DNA of 64,000 nt from Bifidobacterium magnum (GCF_000741255.1 NZ_JGZB01000004.1:310001-374000); one strand, 5' to 3'; positions 15,621-25,816 are shown, counted from the stretch's first letter. Made by a program: numbers and translations. Notes: generated by a model not told the origin, from the letters alone.

Positions 15621-16070
15621 ATGGCTAGGATTATTGATGTCGCTGCATATATTCTTAAGCAACGTTCTACTATGACTACAATGAAGCTGCAGAAGCTTAC
15701 TTATTATTCGCAAGCTCTTTACCTAAGTCTGTACGAAACCCCTCTGTTCGATGAGAATTTTGAAGCTTGGAAGAATGGGCCTGTGGCTCCGGAACTTTTT
15801 AATAGACATCGTGGTATGTTTCTAATTCATGATGGGGAACTTGCAGGTGAACCGGATATTACTCGTCTAAATGGAGTTGAGAAGACAACTATTGAAAGGA
15901 TTTGTAAATATCTAGGTGATTTGACAGGAAACGAGCTGAGTGAGCGCATACATATGGAGAATCCGTGGAAAGATGCGCGTAAAGGACTCAGCCCCTATGA
16001 TTCTTGTAATATAGTCATTCCTAAACAAGATATCTGTGAATACTACAAGGTAAATAAGATTATTGTTTAG
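15621..16070 (+). CDS. Panacea-domain (DUF4065) protein, probable antitoxin
   Basis: A 149-residue protein with the typical Panacea/GepA/SocA architecture: VAAYILK at the start, MTTMKLQKLTYYSQALYL near residue 22, then FEAWKNGPVAPELF, and the late LSERIHMENPWKDARKG motif. The domain is a versatile antitoxin module paired with many unrelated toxins. The start at 15621 follows GGTGAGG closely; a GTG at 15609 has no room for a ribosome-binding site. It is transcribed away from the RelA/SpoT-domain gene, only 42 bp between starts. The expected role is to neutralise that enzyme (inference from context). Confidence 0.82.
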   Translation: MARIIDVAAYILKQRSTMTTMKLQKLTYYSQALYLSLYETPLFDENFEAWKNGPVAPELFNRHRGMFLIHDGELAGEPDITRLNGVEKTTIERICKYLGDLTGNELSERIHMENPWKDARKGLSPYDSCNIVIPKQDICEYYKVNKIIV

Positions 16071-16075
16071 TTTTT

Positions 16076-16116
16076 TAGTATTTTGGGTCTCTATTCGATG
16101 GAGGCCCAAAATACTA
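16076..16116. terminator. Strong hairpin after the Panacea gene
   Basis: TAGTATTTTGGG and CCCAAAATACTA form a perfect 12-bp stem six bases after the stop. The T-run lies before rather than after the stem, so its efficiency as an intrinsic terminator is uncertain. Confidence 0.5.
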
Positions 16117-16291
16117 GGAAATATAGTTATTGAAAGTGCCTTGTGTAGGCAGAAAAATATGGGTTGCCATTAAAAAAGATTCATGGAATATTACTTTTAA
16201 AGGTGATGATATCTTACCTCATAAGATATTTATATATTCTTGACTCTTATTAATAGGATACTTGCATTATTATGATTCTCCTTCACAAGCT

Positions 16292-17110
16292 TCACCTTGG
16301 CCATGATTCATCTACTTGCGTTGCAATCTTCAATTCCGCTAAGTAGTTCTTAAGTTTGTAACTCATAGGCGTATAAGTTGCTGCTGTCATACCTCCGGAA
16401 ACTGCAGCGCCGATTAATGGAATCGCCTTAGAGACACTACGAGCAAAAATTTGTTTCGTCATTTGCTTGCCAAGCATTCCGGCCACCTTCTTAACAATCG
16501 GATAGACCACGCCTTTGGTTAATGCTTGCTGCGGCAGTTTCTTTGCCGCATTTTTGGCAAGCATCTCTGCAACTTTAGCAAGGCCGTTTTCTGCTCCAAC
16601 AGTACTGAACATTACACCGAGGAAAAGTATGATTTCATTCTTTGTGGCATCGTCAATTTTATCTTCATTGAATTCGATTCTGTCCTCATTGAGTTCAAAG
16701 AAATCCGGCCAACCATAAAGATAGGCTAGTTTCTGAACAATACGAAGGACATGAGCAAAATACTGTAAGACGTCTCCTGGGACTGTGCCAATCATGGCTA
16801 ACCCTCCGGGAATGCCTGCTGCGGCTGAGAGTGATATGGTCTTTAGAGCTTCGTAATTAATTGCGCCTTTTGCAATGGGATCTAACTCATCAACATGAAT
16901 TCCAGCTTTAGCTGGTGTCGACTCTATAGCACGTTCAATAGTTTCTTCATCAAAATGGTTACGAAATGCCCCTCGGAGGAAGCTAGCGCGATTAATTTTC
17001 ACTCCAGGAACTTGACATGCTTTCAGAATAGTTTCAGAAATGTCGATTTTCTTTATGAGAGATGCAGAAGTTTGCTTTTCTGGATTCTCTGAGAAATTGA
17101 CATCAACCAT
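16292..17110 (-). CDS. EcsC-like protein
   Basis: A 272-residue protein. After a polar N-terminus with a winged-helix-like segment (KINRASFLRGAFRN), the core has AAGIPGGLAMIGTVPGDVLQYFAHVLRIVQKLAYLYGW, quoted only as its two key parts AAGIPGGLAMIGTVPGD and QKLAYLYGWPDF. A glycine- and alanine-rich amphipathic C-terminus follows (IPLIGAAVSGGMTAATY). This resembles the EcsC family, whose role is poorly understood. I start it at 17110 because AAAGAG is six bases upstream; a TTG at 17125 would overlap that site. It is monocistronic, next to the toxin-antitoxin pair, in AT-rich DNA. Confidence 0.5.
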   Translation of the reverse strand: MVDVNFSENPEKQTSASLIKKIDISETILKACQVPGVKINRASFLRGAFRNHFDEETIERAIESTPAKAGIHVDELDPIAKGAINYEALKTISLSAAAGIPGGLAMIGTVPGDVLQYFAHVLRIVQKLAYLYGWPDFFELNEDRIEFNEDKIDDATKNEIILFLGVMFSTVGAENGLAKVAEMLAKNAAKKLPQQALTKGVVYPIVKKVAGMLGKQMTKQIFARSVSKAIPLIGAAVSGGMTAATYTPMSYKLKNYLAELKIATQVDESWPR

Positions 17111-17125
17111 ATACGGCTCTTTCAA

Positions 17126-17607
17126 CGGTGAATAGGCTATGTGATTTATTAAGAATACAGGATTGCAATGGGAAAATTAATTATCTAAACAGTATCAACA
17201 AAATTTGATTTATATACTCGTGCTTTACTAGTTAATGCAGTCAAGTACTACTTTGAATCAGTCAATAATGGCAATATTTTGCATATTAAAGATATTTATG
17301 TATGTACTTGCGTTCTAATCAGTGACAAGAGACATAGGGATATATACTAGTAACGAGCATGATCTAGAGTGTTCATTTCCAATTAGTCAAAATAAACACA
17401 ATGGATAATTCATACGGTCACTTATGGAACTAATATTTTACGTTGGTCTGTTTTCCATTACCTATTCAATGAGGTGTGGAGGCAACGGCAAAAGATAATG
17501 CCATTTGCGAAGGTTTTGGCTCAGACAGACAACGACTCCAAGTAATCAGAAAATATTTTCCGAGACCCACAAAGAAGTAATTAGCAAGCCTCGGAAATAC
17601 TCAGAAT
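17126..17607. other. Non-coding AT-rich region
   Basis: No convincing gene. A short open frame near 17450-17540 ends in a basic, tryptophan-containing peptide but has no start signal. An inverted repeat TTTCCGAG/CTCGGAAA spans 17557-17597, just past the end of the reverse-strand acyltransferase remnant. Confidence 0.5.
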
Positions 17608-18748
17608 TTAGTGGGCCTTGTGCGACCCCTGTGGCTGACGACATAGCTGACTGATTTTACACCATACTTTTTCAAATGATGTATGTAGATTCTTATCTAT
17701 CGTTAAACCAAAAAGAAGACGACGAATAAGATCAAATACAATACAGCCAATAAAGACCACTAGGATACATGCGATGGCATAGAACCAAGCGCAGCTTTCA
17801 TTATAAAACTTATGTAAATCAAGGAAATGCCAAAGCTAAGTTCTAGTCGCAGGATACTCAGTGACTAAATAAGCGCTTAATGCGGACCCAGCTATTGCAT
17901 TCACTATACGGCTATGATGCTCCCTTTTAGGATTCGTGCAGACAAGAATTAATCCGAATTCAACTAGTAGAGATGGCAATGTGAATGTACGTGTATAGCT
18001 ATGGTAAACATTCATAAAAAGCACATGTCCTGTAACATCTGTCAGAATACAGGCGATTATCATAACGGCAAATATCCATATAACACCGATAGCAAATAGC
18101 GTCCACCCGGTCTTTCGGGTCCAAGAATTTATATACCAACGGTAATAGGAAATTAAGATATAAAGGAAGATAAGTTCGACGGCATTAAGACCTAACCGAC
18201 CCCATAAGCCTAAAAATGGCGCCACTCCATAACATAAGCCCCACATAATTAATATTGTTATGCAAAGCTTCCTATGCATATCTCGTCCTAATAGTTTTAA
18301 CGCCTTTGTTAAAAATGGCATAAAAATAAGAGTAATTACATATGCTGTGATGTACCACCACAAGCCTGACATTGTAGGAAGAATTGACTTGAATATAGTC
18401 GCTGGACTAAGATCGCTTCGCAAAAAAATAAAAGATATAATGCAAAGAAATAGACTATAAAAGAGCACTTCTCGTTCTAATGTCCATATTCGAGAAAAGC
18501 TTTTCTTTAGCGAGGAAGTATTATCCATACTAAGGAACCATGCAGTAATGATGAAGAAAATACCAACGCCTATATTACCGAAAGATCCTGGGAATAAGAA
18601 TGCAATTTTTTTTAATCGATATTTCTTGAGTGTATAAAAAATCGCGATTATTTACAACGATATGCTGAATCAAAATCATTAGCATGGAGAGTATTCTCAA
18701 TATTTCAATTGTAGATTCTCTCTTACTGGTAAAAATCTTCTCTATCAT
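17608..18748 (-). pseudogene. Acyltransferase-3 family gene, broken twice
   Basis: Reading from 18748, the N-terminus (MIEKIFTSKRESTIEILRI, then an M-L-I-Q-H-I helix) is that of a membrane acyltransferase of the OatA/WecH type. An A8 run on this strand (18613-18606) shifts the frame; with seven A it continues into GNIGVGIFF and on to 17836. There an in-frame TAG interrupts EYPATRT. After it the same frame goes on for 75 residues with two more helices to a TAA at 17608. Corrected length is 379 residues. The frameshift may be an assembly artefact, but the TAG would remain. The family O-acylates polysaccharides; an intact-looking paralogue lies at 26896. Confidence 0.75.
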
Positions 18749-18814
18749 AATAAATTCCGTATGGTTAATCTCTTTAGTTATATTAGGCATACACCACCTG
18801 AGTAGTGTATTCAA

Positions 18815-19375
18815 TAGAGGCAGTATCTTGTAATCATATGCTCCTTGAAAGATTTATATAGATTAAGCTCTGTATTAGAGTGTGGTTATCTAGTATCAAT
18901 GTACATTCAGTATGATTACTAGTTGCATTGTTTATTATTATTCACTGAATTAGTTAAGTAGCAGGATAGCGAAATCCAAAAAAAATACTATTGATAATAA
19001 ATTGTAATATACTAGCGTCTGACAATTTTTGCTTAGAGTAATTGTTTTATGGATTTTAATTGATTTACTTTCATAGTAAAATTATATTTACTTCCATAAA
19101 TTATATATTCCAGAAGGATAACTTGAGCCGATTTATTTAGTAAAACAAAGTCTTGTCTAGTGTTTATTTAACACGCCTGATTCTAATTAGTTATATTTAT
19201 AATATAAAGCTCTGAATAAATGCCACATTAAAATAATCACTTACGTATTGTATTTAATGAAATATTTACTCTCAAAAAGAGCGTTTAAACTAATTTTCAG
19301 ATATAAATAGCTAATATTACACTCTTTTAATGAGATACATGGGAGTATTCTGAATTGGGTATTGGAGGAGAGCTA
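18815..19375. other. 0.56-kb AT-rich intergenic region
   Basis: Very AT-rich, with no open frame of interest and no clear repeat. It separates the reverse-strand acyltransferase remnant from the forward TupA-like gene and probably contains promoters for both; I cannot pick out convincing boxes in such a biased sequence. Confidence 0.5.
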
Positions 19376-20261
19376 ATGGATTATCAGCGTATAAAAAAAA
19401 CAAGCACGTTATCAAGCGAATAAAATCTTGTGGAATGTAAAACCTGAGATGGCTTTAAAAATATGGTTTAGAAGGGCGATGCATCAGGATCTTAATTTGG
19501 AGGATCCGCAGTCTTTTAATGAAAAAATTCAGTGGATGAAGTTGAATGACTCCACCCCACTAAAAGGTCAACTTTCCGATAAATTATTAGTACGAGATTA
19601 TGTTGAGGAGAGGGTAGGGGATCAGGTTCTTCTCCCTGTACTCGGAATTTGGGATAATCCCGAAGATATTGATTTTGATGCTCTTCCTGAGAAGTTCGCT
19701 TTAAAGGCATCACACGGTTCCGGTTTCAATATTATTGTTACCGATAAGAGCAGGATTAATCGGAAAGAGATAATTGAAAAGCTAAAGTTCTGGCTTTCCT
19801 TAGATTTCTCGTATGAAGCATTTGAAATGCACTATCAATATAATCATCCACGAGTTTTTGCCGAGCCATATTTAGATGGCTTTGAATCTGGCGATCTGAT
19901 TGATTACAAGGTATTTCACTTCAATAATGGTCCAGATATCATTGAAGTAATGCGTGATCGTTCTAGTGGACGTCTTAAAGTCGCATATTATGACGAGAAC
20001 TGGGAACCGGTAGATCTACATAGGAATGATCAGCCGCGAACTTTCGATTGTCCGCGTCCACATTTCCTTCAAGAGATGCTTGATTATTCGGCCAAGCTCG
20101 CTGAGGAATTCTCATTTGTTCGCGTAGATTGGTATGAAACAAATAATAAGCTTTATTTTGGTGAAATGACTTTTACTCCTGCTGCCGGGATCTTTAAATT
20201 TGAGGATGAAAAATATGACAGGTGGCTTGGCTCAAGAATAATTCTACCGGTAGAATATTAA
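19376..20261 (+). CDS. TupA-like ATP-grasp ligase, frameshifted as given
   Basis: ATG at 19376 follows GGAGGAG. The first eight codons (MDYQRIKK) run into an A8 tract at 19393-19400; with seven A the frame continues QARYQANKILWNVK and on to 20261, giving 294 residues. Family features include FNEKIQWMKL near residue 47, the SDKLLVRDYV segment, FALKASHGSG (ATP-binding loop) and the late VRVDWYE and FGEMTFTPAAG. TupA in bacilli is linked to teichuronopeptide synthesis, where it is thought to ligate amino acids to glucuronate. With Ugd in the same cluster, amidation of a uronic acid is a plausible role (inference). Confidence 0.75.
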
Positions 20262-20298
20262 TTATATTTGACACTATACAGGATTTAGGGTGTATGGC

Positions 20299-21057
20299 AT
20301 GAACAATAAAGTAAATAATTTTCCTGTGGTTGAGATCTTATGGACCGGTGGTTTTGATTCAACGTTTCGAGTAACGGAACTTTCGTTATTACCAGTAGTA
20401 ATCCAGCCTTATTATCTTTCAGATAATCGTCAGTCTGAGCCAAATGAACTAAATGCAATTAAACAAATAACTAAGAATCTTTGTACTCGGTCAGCAACAA
20501 AAGCGGTTTTCCGCCCTCTTATAATTATTAGTAAAGCAGAACGAGTGCAGGATAACTTGATTAGTGCTGCATATAAACGAACTCGTGCAACGGATTTCTT
20601 TGGCTCTCAGTATGACTGGCTTGGTCGGTTTGCAACAGAACATAAGGGTATTGAACTTTCGATTCATCATGATGATAAGGCTATAGAATTAATTAATAAA
20701 TATGGTGCGATCAAGAAGATAGAGATCCCTACAATTGGTACGAATTATATACTCGACCAAGATAAGTCGCCAGAAGATCTTAATACTCTCTTCAGGAATT
20801 ATCATTTGCCATTAGCCATGATAACTAAGATTCAAATGCGAGAGTGGTATAGGACGCATCATTATGAAGATGTAATGAATTTAACATGGTTCTGCTACTC
20901 ACCTATTAATGGAGAACCGTGTGGAAAATGCAATCCATGTACCTACACTATCGAAGAAGGATTAACTGAGCGGTTTACTAGAGGTGGACTGAGAAGGTAT
21001 CATATCAAGAAAGGCATACGAGGTATTAAAAATTTAGTCAAAGCTATTATTCGCTAG
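20299..21057 (+). CDS. PP-loop ATPase resembling QueC, in an EPS cluster
   Basis: A 252-residue protein. LWTGGFDSTFRV near residue 14 is a PP-loop (SGGxDS-type) ATP-pyrophosphatase motif, and GEPCGKCNPC near residue 217 is the Zn-binding cysteine cluster typical of 7-cyano-7-deazaguanine synthase (QueC). No other queuosine or deazaguanine genes are visible nearby. It directly follows the TupA-like ligase and lies within polysaccharide genes, so a role in modifying a sugar or amino acid, with ATP activation of a carboxylate, is more likely than queuosine synthesis (inference). A GTG at 20290 is an alternative start. Confidence 0.72.
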   Translation: MNNKVNNFPVVEILWTGGFDSTFRVTELSLLPVVIQPYYLSDNRQSEPNELNAIKQITKNLCTRSATKAVFRPLIIISKAERVQDNLISAAYKRTRATDFFGSQYDWLGRFATEHKGIELSIHHDDKAIELINKYGAIKKIEIPTIGTNYILDQDKSPEDLNTLFRNYHLPLAMITKIQMREWYRTHHYEDVMNLTWFCYSPINGEPCGKCNPCTYTIEEGLTERFTRGGLRRYHIKKGIRGIKNLVKAIIR

Positions 21058-21181
21058 TTGACTGTTTATTTTCATACAAAACCAATCAAAGGATACTGGA
21101 TCTATCAGTGTGGAGAGGCCTGATATTCTACTCTCCACACAAGTATTTAGAAGCAGATGCATATAAATATTTACCCGCATA

Positions 21182-22633
21182 TCATTGTTTATGGAGTATT
21201 TGGCGAATAAACTTTTCCTTCAATATTAGTAGGGCTAGTAAATAAACTATAACAAGGACTGTGCCACAGATAATCAACAGAATAAGGGGATTTGCAGGTG
21301 AAAGCTGTTTGCAGATTCCTACTGCTACTCCAGCAAATATTGCAGCAATAACAATTTTCCAGATATCTGTTTGACCTCGTAAAGTCCTTATAAAATCTCG
21401 GAGTAGGTAAACTCTAACGATTAGAGCACATCCCTCACAAAGAAGGACGCTTAGTGCAGCACCAATAATATTATATTTTGGAATTAAAATACAACCGAAA
21501 ATCACTCCTACAATAAGTCCAAAAAGATTAACTGATGCACTCTCTTTTTCTCGTTTAGTGGCATTAAGATATTGCGTTAACATGCCATTCGTGGCGGAGA
21601 ATAGTAGAACAGGGGATGTTAATGCAAGGGGGACTACACCATTGAGGTATTGAGAACCACCTAGGATTTGAATAATTGAATCGCCACAGATACAAAGTAT
21701 AATCATCATGCCTAGGCTAAGAATCATAATAAAATTGATATTTTTGCCAATTAGCTGACGAGTTTTTTCATGACCTTGTTTTGCTTCATAATAAGTTAAG
21801 CGTGGGAGCATCACTGCTCCTACTGAATTGACCGCGGAACTACAAATAGATTTTATTTTCACCACCATTTGGTAGACGCCTACAAGGGTATTAGATAAGA
21901 AAAAGCCTGATAATAACATGTCTATTTGAGCATACATTCCTGCGGAAATACTTGAGATGGTAAAAGACACCATAGGTTTGAAATGCCGTCTCAAATTATA
22001 TTTTCGGTGTCGTTTAAAATCTACGAATTTATGTAACCTTATTAAGTTGAATATATTCGATCCGTAACTTCCTACGACAATGGTGACAGCATACCAGACG
22101 TAATCGTGTACCGTACGAACAAGGATGAACATTAAAAGTAGTCCAACAAATTTCGATGCAATGTTTCGTACAGTGATATATCCGTATTGCTCAATAGCTT
22201 GATAGAACCAATTGCATCCACATGATGTAAGCCAGATGCCAAGGCTGAAAATAAATGCAAGTAGTAGGTTATTTCGTGTTTTTGGAATTAGGAAAATTGC
22301 TACAAGATATATGCAATAGGTAATTGTTGTGGAAATTACAAGAATAAGAATTAATTCTTGAGTTACTTGGCTAAGTTTCTCTCTATCATCACGTACCTCG
22401 GCACAAGCTCGTGTCCCATACGATGTCATACCTAGCATTGCAATGAGCGAGAAATATGTGATAAGCGTTTGTACCCATGAGACAATACCCATTCCCGATG
22501 GTCCAAGTACTCGGGATACATATGGAACAGTGATTAAAGGGAATAGAAATGATGAGGTCGTTAATATCATATTCATAACGACATTGAATTTTACGGATCG
22601 GATTTTTGGCTGTTGTATTTCCTTATGTTTCAT
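21182..22633 (-). CDS. Oligosaccharide flippase (Wzx, MOP superfamily)
   Basis: A 483-residue membrane protein with about 12-14 hydrophobic segments spread evenly. The N-terminus is typical of the RfbX/Wzx type: NMILTTSSFLFPLITVPYVSR followed by LGPSGMGI. It would flip undecaprenyl-linked repeat units across the cytoplasmic membrane. The start at 22633 has a GGAG upstream; the longer frame from 22657 adds cysteine-rich residues that do not belong. It is the only intact EPS gene on the minus strand, convergent with the PP-loop gene and divergent from ugd. Confidence 0.88.
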   Translation of the reverse strand: MKHKEIQQPKIRSVKFNVVMNMILTTSSFLFPLITVPYVSRVLGPSGMGIVSWVQTLITYFSLIAMLGMTSYGTRACAEVRDDREKLSQVTQELILILVISTTITYCIYLVAIFLIPKTRNNLLLAFIFSLGIWLTSCGCNWFYQAIEQYGYITVRNIASKFVGLLLMFILVRTVHDYVWYAVTIVVGSYGSNIFNLIRLHKFVDFKRHRKYNLRRHFKPMVSFTISSISAGMYAQIDMLLSGFFLSNTLVGVYQMVVKIKSICSSAVNSVGAVMLPRLTYYEAKQGHEKTRQLIGKNINFIMILSLGMMIILCICGDSIIQILGGSQYLNGVVPLALTSPVLLFSATNGMLTQYLNATKREKESASVNLFGLIVGVIFGCILIPKYNIIGAALSVLLCEGCALIVRVYLLRDFIRTLRGQTDIWKIVIAAIFAGVAVGICKQLSPANPLILLIICGTVLVIVYLLALLILKEKFIRQILHKQ

Positions 22634-22797
22634 CCCTACTCCACAAACGCAATCCAATAAACTCCGTATGACAAGTGAATATCTTAGGGGAAGTTCTGGA
22701 AAATCTTTTCTTTATAAGGGTATCTTCCTTATATTAGCAGGGTGAGTTTTATAATTATTTTTTAGATATTATAAATTTTAGATGGAAGAGTTTTTTT

Positions 22798-24042
22798 ATG
22801 AAGATTGCGGTTGCCGGTACTGGCTATGTAGGTTTGTCTGTTGCATTGTTATTGTCGCAGCATAATGAAGTGCATGCTTTAGATATTGTTCCTGAAAAAG
22901 TTGAGCTGTTGAACAATAATGTCAGTCCGATTGTAGATGCAGAGATCACTCGGTTTCTAGACGGTAAGCGCGATGGGACCATGGATCTTAATTTCCAGGC
23001 TACTATTGATCCAGCTCAAGCATATACTGGTGCCGACTTTGCTGTAGTGGCAACGCCGACTAACTATGACCCGAAGAAGAATTATTTCGATACTTCTAGT
23101 GTCGAGGCTGCTATTGCTGCTATTCGTGAATATAGCCCTACTGCTTGGATCGTTATTAAGTCCACGATTCCAGTTGGCTATACGGAACGTTTGCGTGCCA
23201 AACTGAATGACGATCGTATTATTTTCTCTCCTGAATTCCTCCGTGAAGGTAAAGCACTGTACGATAATCTGCATCCATCTCGTATTGTTGTTGGTGCGCC
23301 GATGAATGATGAGGAAGCGGTAGAGGCTGCTCGTACTTTTGCTCATTTGCTTGCTCAGGGTGCTGATCCTGCAGAACATGATCGTGTGAATCCTGATGGT
23401 AGTACTGGAATCCCGGAGCTGATTTGCGGTCTGACTGAGGCAGAGGCAATCAAGCTGTTTGCTAATACGTTCCTTGCGCTACGTGTGGCTTATTTCAATG
23501 AGCTTGATACGTATGCAGAATCTCGTAATCTTGATGCTTCTGAGATTATTCGTGGTGTTTGCCTTGATCCACGTATTGGTGGACATTATAACAATCCATC
23601 CTTCGGTTATGGTGGTTATTGCTTGCCTAAGGATACGAAGCAGCTGCTTGCTAACTATGCTGATGTACCGCAGAATCTTATTGAGGCAATTGTAGAGTCT
23701 AATCGTACTCGTAAAGACTTTATTGCTGAGCAGATTGTTGACCGTATTGCTAATGAAGATCACCCAACAGTTGGCATTTACCGCTTGACTATGAAGAGTG
23801 GTTCGGATAACTTCCGTCAGTCCTCTATCCAGGGCATTATGAAGCGCATTAAGGCTAATGGCATTCCGGTTATTGTATATGAACCAACATTAGATGAGAA
23901 AGAGTTCTTTGGAAGCCCAGTGACGCATGATCTTGAAGACTTCAAGAAGAACGTGAACGTGATTGTTGCTAACCGCTGGAATAATGATCTTGCAGATGTA
24001 GAAGATAAGGTCTTTACAAGGGATCTGTTTAAGCGAGACTAG
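22798..24042 (+). CDS. ugd: UDP-glucose 6-dehydrogenase
   Basis: A 414-residue enzyme that oxidises UDP-glucose to UDP-glucuronate with NAD+. Visible are the Rossmann motif [10 protein letters not shown] at the N-terminus, ATPTNYD, the [11 protein letters not shown] segment, [14 protein letters not shown], and the active-site cysteine in [14 protein letters not shown] near residue 270. It supplies a uronic-acid precursor to the EPS cluster. It is divergent from wzx across 164 bp and is followed 73 bp later by glycosyltransferase genes. Confidence 0.93.
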   Translation: MKIAVAGTGYVGLSVALLLSQHNEVHALDIVPEKVELLNNNVSPIVDAEITRFLDGKRDGTMDLNFQATIDPAQAYTGADFAVVATPTNYDPKKNYFDTSSVEAAIAAIREYSPTAWIVIKSTIPVGYTERLRAKLNDDRIIFSPEFLREGKALYDNLHPSRIVVGAPMNDEEAVEAARTFAHLLAQGADPAEHDRVNPDGSTGIPELICGLTEAEAIKLFANTFLALRVAYFNELDTYAESRNLDASEIIRGVCLDPRIGGHYNNPSFGYGGYCLPKDTKQLLANYADVPQNLIEAIVESNRTRKDFIAEQIVDRIANEDHPTVGIYRLTMKSGSDNFRQSSIQGIMKRIKANGIPVIVYEPTLDEKEFFGSPVTHDLEDFKKNVNVIVANRWNNDLADVEDKVFTRDLFKRD

Positions 24043-24115
24043 AAGATTTATTGCTGACGAGGAGCTATACGGCCATACATACCGTGAACTCCTCGTTTTC
24101 TTATAAGGATATGTT

Positions 24116-24985
24116 ATGACGGATTCTTTTAATAATATTTCTATTATTATTCCAACCCTTAACGCAGAAAAGTATATTGAGAAGCAACTTGAATCATTAC
24201 AATCCCAGTCGATTGAATTATCAGAGATAATCGTTATTGATTCAGATTCTACAGATAAAACTCGTGAGATTGCGCAAAACTATCCCAATGTTTCAGTGCT
24301 GAAAATTGATCGCAAAGACTTTAATCACGGTGGAACTAGGGATTGGGCTTTACGTAAATCAAAGGGAGATTTCGTCTTTTTCCTAACACAAGATGCTCTT
24401 CCAAAGTCAGATCACTATGTTGAAAATATGCTAAAACCATTCAGGAATACCAAAGTGGCGATGGTAACAGGACGTCAATACCCTCGAGACGATGCTAGGC
24501 CTTCTGAACGGCTTGTGCGGTTGAAAAGATATACACCGAATTCCCGAGTGACTACTTTTGCTGACATTGAGCGATTAGGGATGGATGCATTTTTTGCAAG
24601 TGATACTTGTTCTGCATACAGAAGGTCTGCGTATCTAGCTGTAGGCGGTTTTGAACGAGATGTTCTGACTAATGAGGATATGTTTATTGCGGCGAAGTTT
24701 TTGAAAGAAGGCTATGCAGTCGCCTATGAAGGAGATGCTGAAGTATTTCATTCTCACAATTTCACATATATGCAGCAGTATCGTAGAAATTACGTGGTAG
24801 GAATGGAAATCGAACGCCATAAAGAACTGCTCATGAATACTTCAGAGACAGGCCAAGGATTTTCATTGGTTAAATATGTTGTTGGTAATCTTCTAAAAGA
24901 AGGCCATCCTATAGAGGCAGTGCGTTTTATCGGTGAATGTGGCTTCCGATTTATGGGGAATAGATTAGGGAGAAGGAACGGATAA
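24116..24985 (+). CDS. Family 2 glycosyltransferase (rhamnosyltransferase-like)
   Basis: A 289-residue GT-A enzyme. IIIPTLNAEKYI opens the nucleotide-binding fold, IVIDSDSTDKT follows, then a LTQDALP segment in the place of the usual DxD, and TNEDMFIAAKFL in the acceptor region. The FNHGGTRDWA segment is typical of RfbF-type rhamnosyltransferases; with the rml genes in the cluster a rhamnosyl transfer is a reasonable guess. It is cytoplasmic or peripheral to the membrane, and lies between ugd and a second GT2 gene. Confidence 0.85.
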   Translation: MTDSFNNISIIIPTLNAEKYIEKQLESLQSQSIELSEIIVIDSDSTDKTREIAQNYPNVSVLKIDRKDFNHGGTRDWALRKSKGDFVFFLTQDALPKSDHYVENMLKPFRNTKVAMVTGRQYPRDDARPSERLVRLKRYTPNSRVTTFADIERLGMDAFFASDTCSAYRRSAYLAVGGFERDVLTNEDMFIAAKFLKEGYAVAYEGDAEVFHSHNFTYMQQYRRNYVVGMEIERHKELLMNTSETGQGFSLVKYVVGNLLKEGHPIEAVRFIGECGFRFMGNRLGRRNG

Positions 24986-25020
24986 TATAAGACAAAATGT
25001 CAGATAGGAAATAAATAGCG

Positions 25021-25816
25021 ATGAATAGTTCTAAAATATATGATGCTGTAATAGTGGTTTATAACCATGAGATAAAAGATATTCCTTCACTCGCTCTTTT
25101 ACAAAAAAGTGATTATATTAATCGTATTATTATTTGTGATAACAGTACAGATGCTGGCATTATTAGGGATAATGTAGAGACCTCTGAATCTAAGGTAAAA
25201 ATTAAATATATACAAATGCATGGGAACGTGGGTCTATCTAAAGCTTATAATAGAGCCGTATCAGAATCGACATCTGACTTCATAGTAATTCTCGATGATG
25301 ATACTCCATTGCCTGAAGATTTCTTCCAGTTATCAACTGATTTTATACTATCTCACCCTTCTTCTGATATATATCTTCCCATCGTGCAATCACTGCATGG
25401 TACTCTAAGTCCTTGCAAAAAAAAATGGGTTGCATTTTAAATCTATTAAAGATCTCTCGCAAATTAATTCAGAGAACATTAGCGCCATCAATTCAGGCAT
25501 GATTATAAGGCGTTCGATATTTAGCTCTATTTCATATGATGAGCGCTTAAAAGTGGATATGGTGGATCATGCTTTCATGGATTCCGCACGCAAGAATCAC
25601 ATGAAGATATCAATTATGCAAGATATCGTCCTTTCGCAAAATTATTCAAAAGATATTTTTGATAAGGAACGACAATATAAACGACTCGAACTTTCCTCGC
25701 GGGATAATCGAGTTTATTATTCTAAGAATATTAAAGAGCGGTTATTTTGCGAGATACAAATTTTATATTGGAAAATCCAGTTATGGAAAAAATACCGTTT
25801 TTTGAAGAATAAATAA
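25021..25816 (+). CDS. Family 2 glycosyltransferase, frameshifted as given
   Basis: Frame one (25021-25440) has AVIVVYNHEIKD, IICDNSTDAG, NVGLSKAYNRA and the metal-binding ILDDDTPLP. It ends just after an A9 run at 25417-25425. With eight A the frame continues C-K-K-N-G-L-H-F into 25430-25816, where INSGMIIRRSIF and the acceptor region VDMVDHAFM are found. Corrected length is 264 residues. The C-terminus is basic and aromatic, as expected for a membrane-associated enzyme. Donor and acceptor are unknown. Confidence 0.8.
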
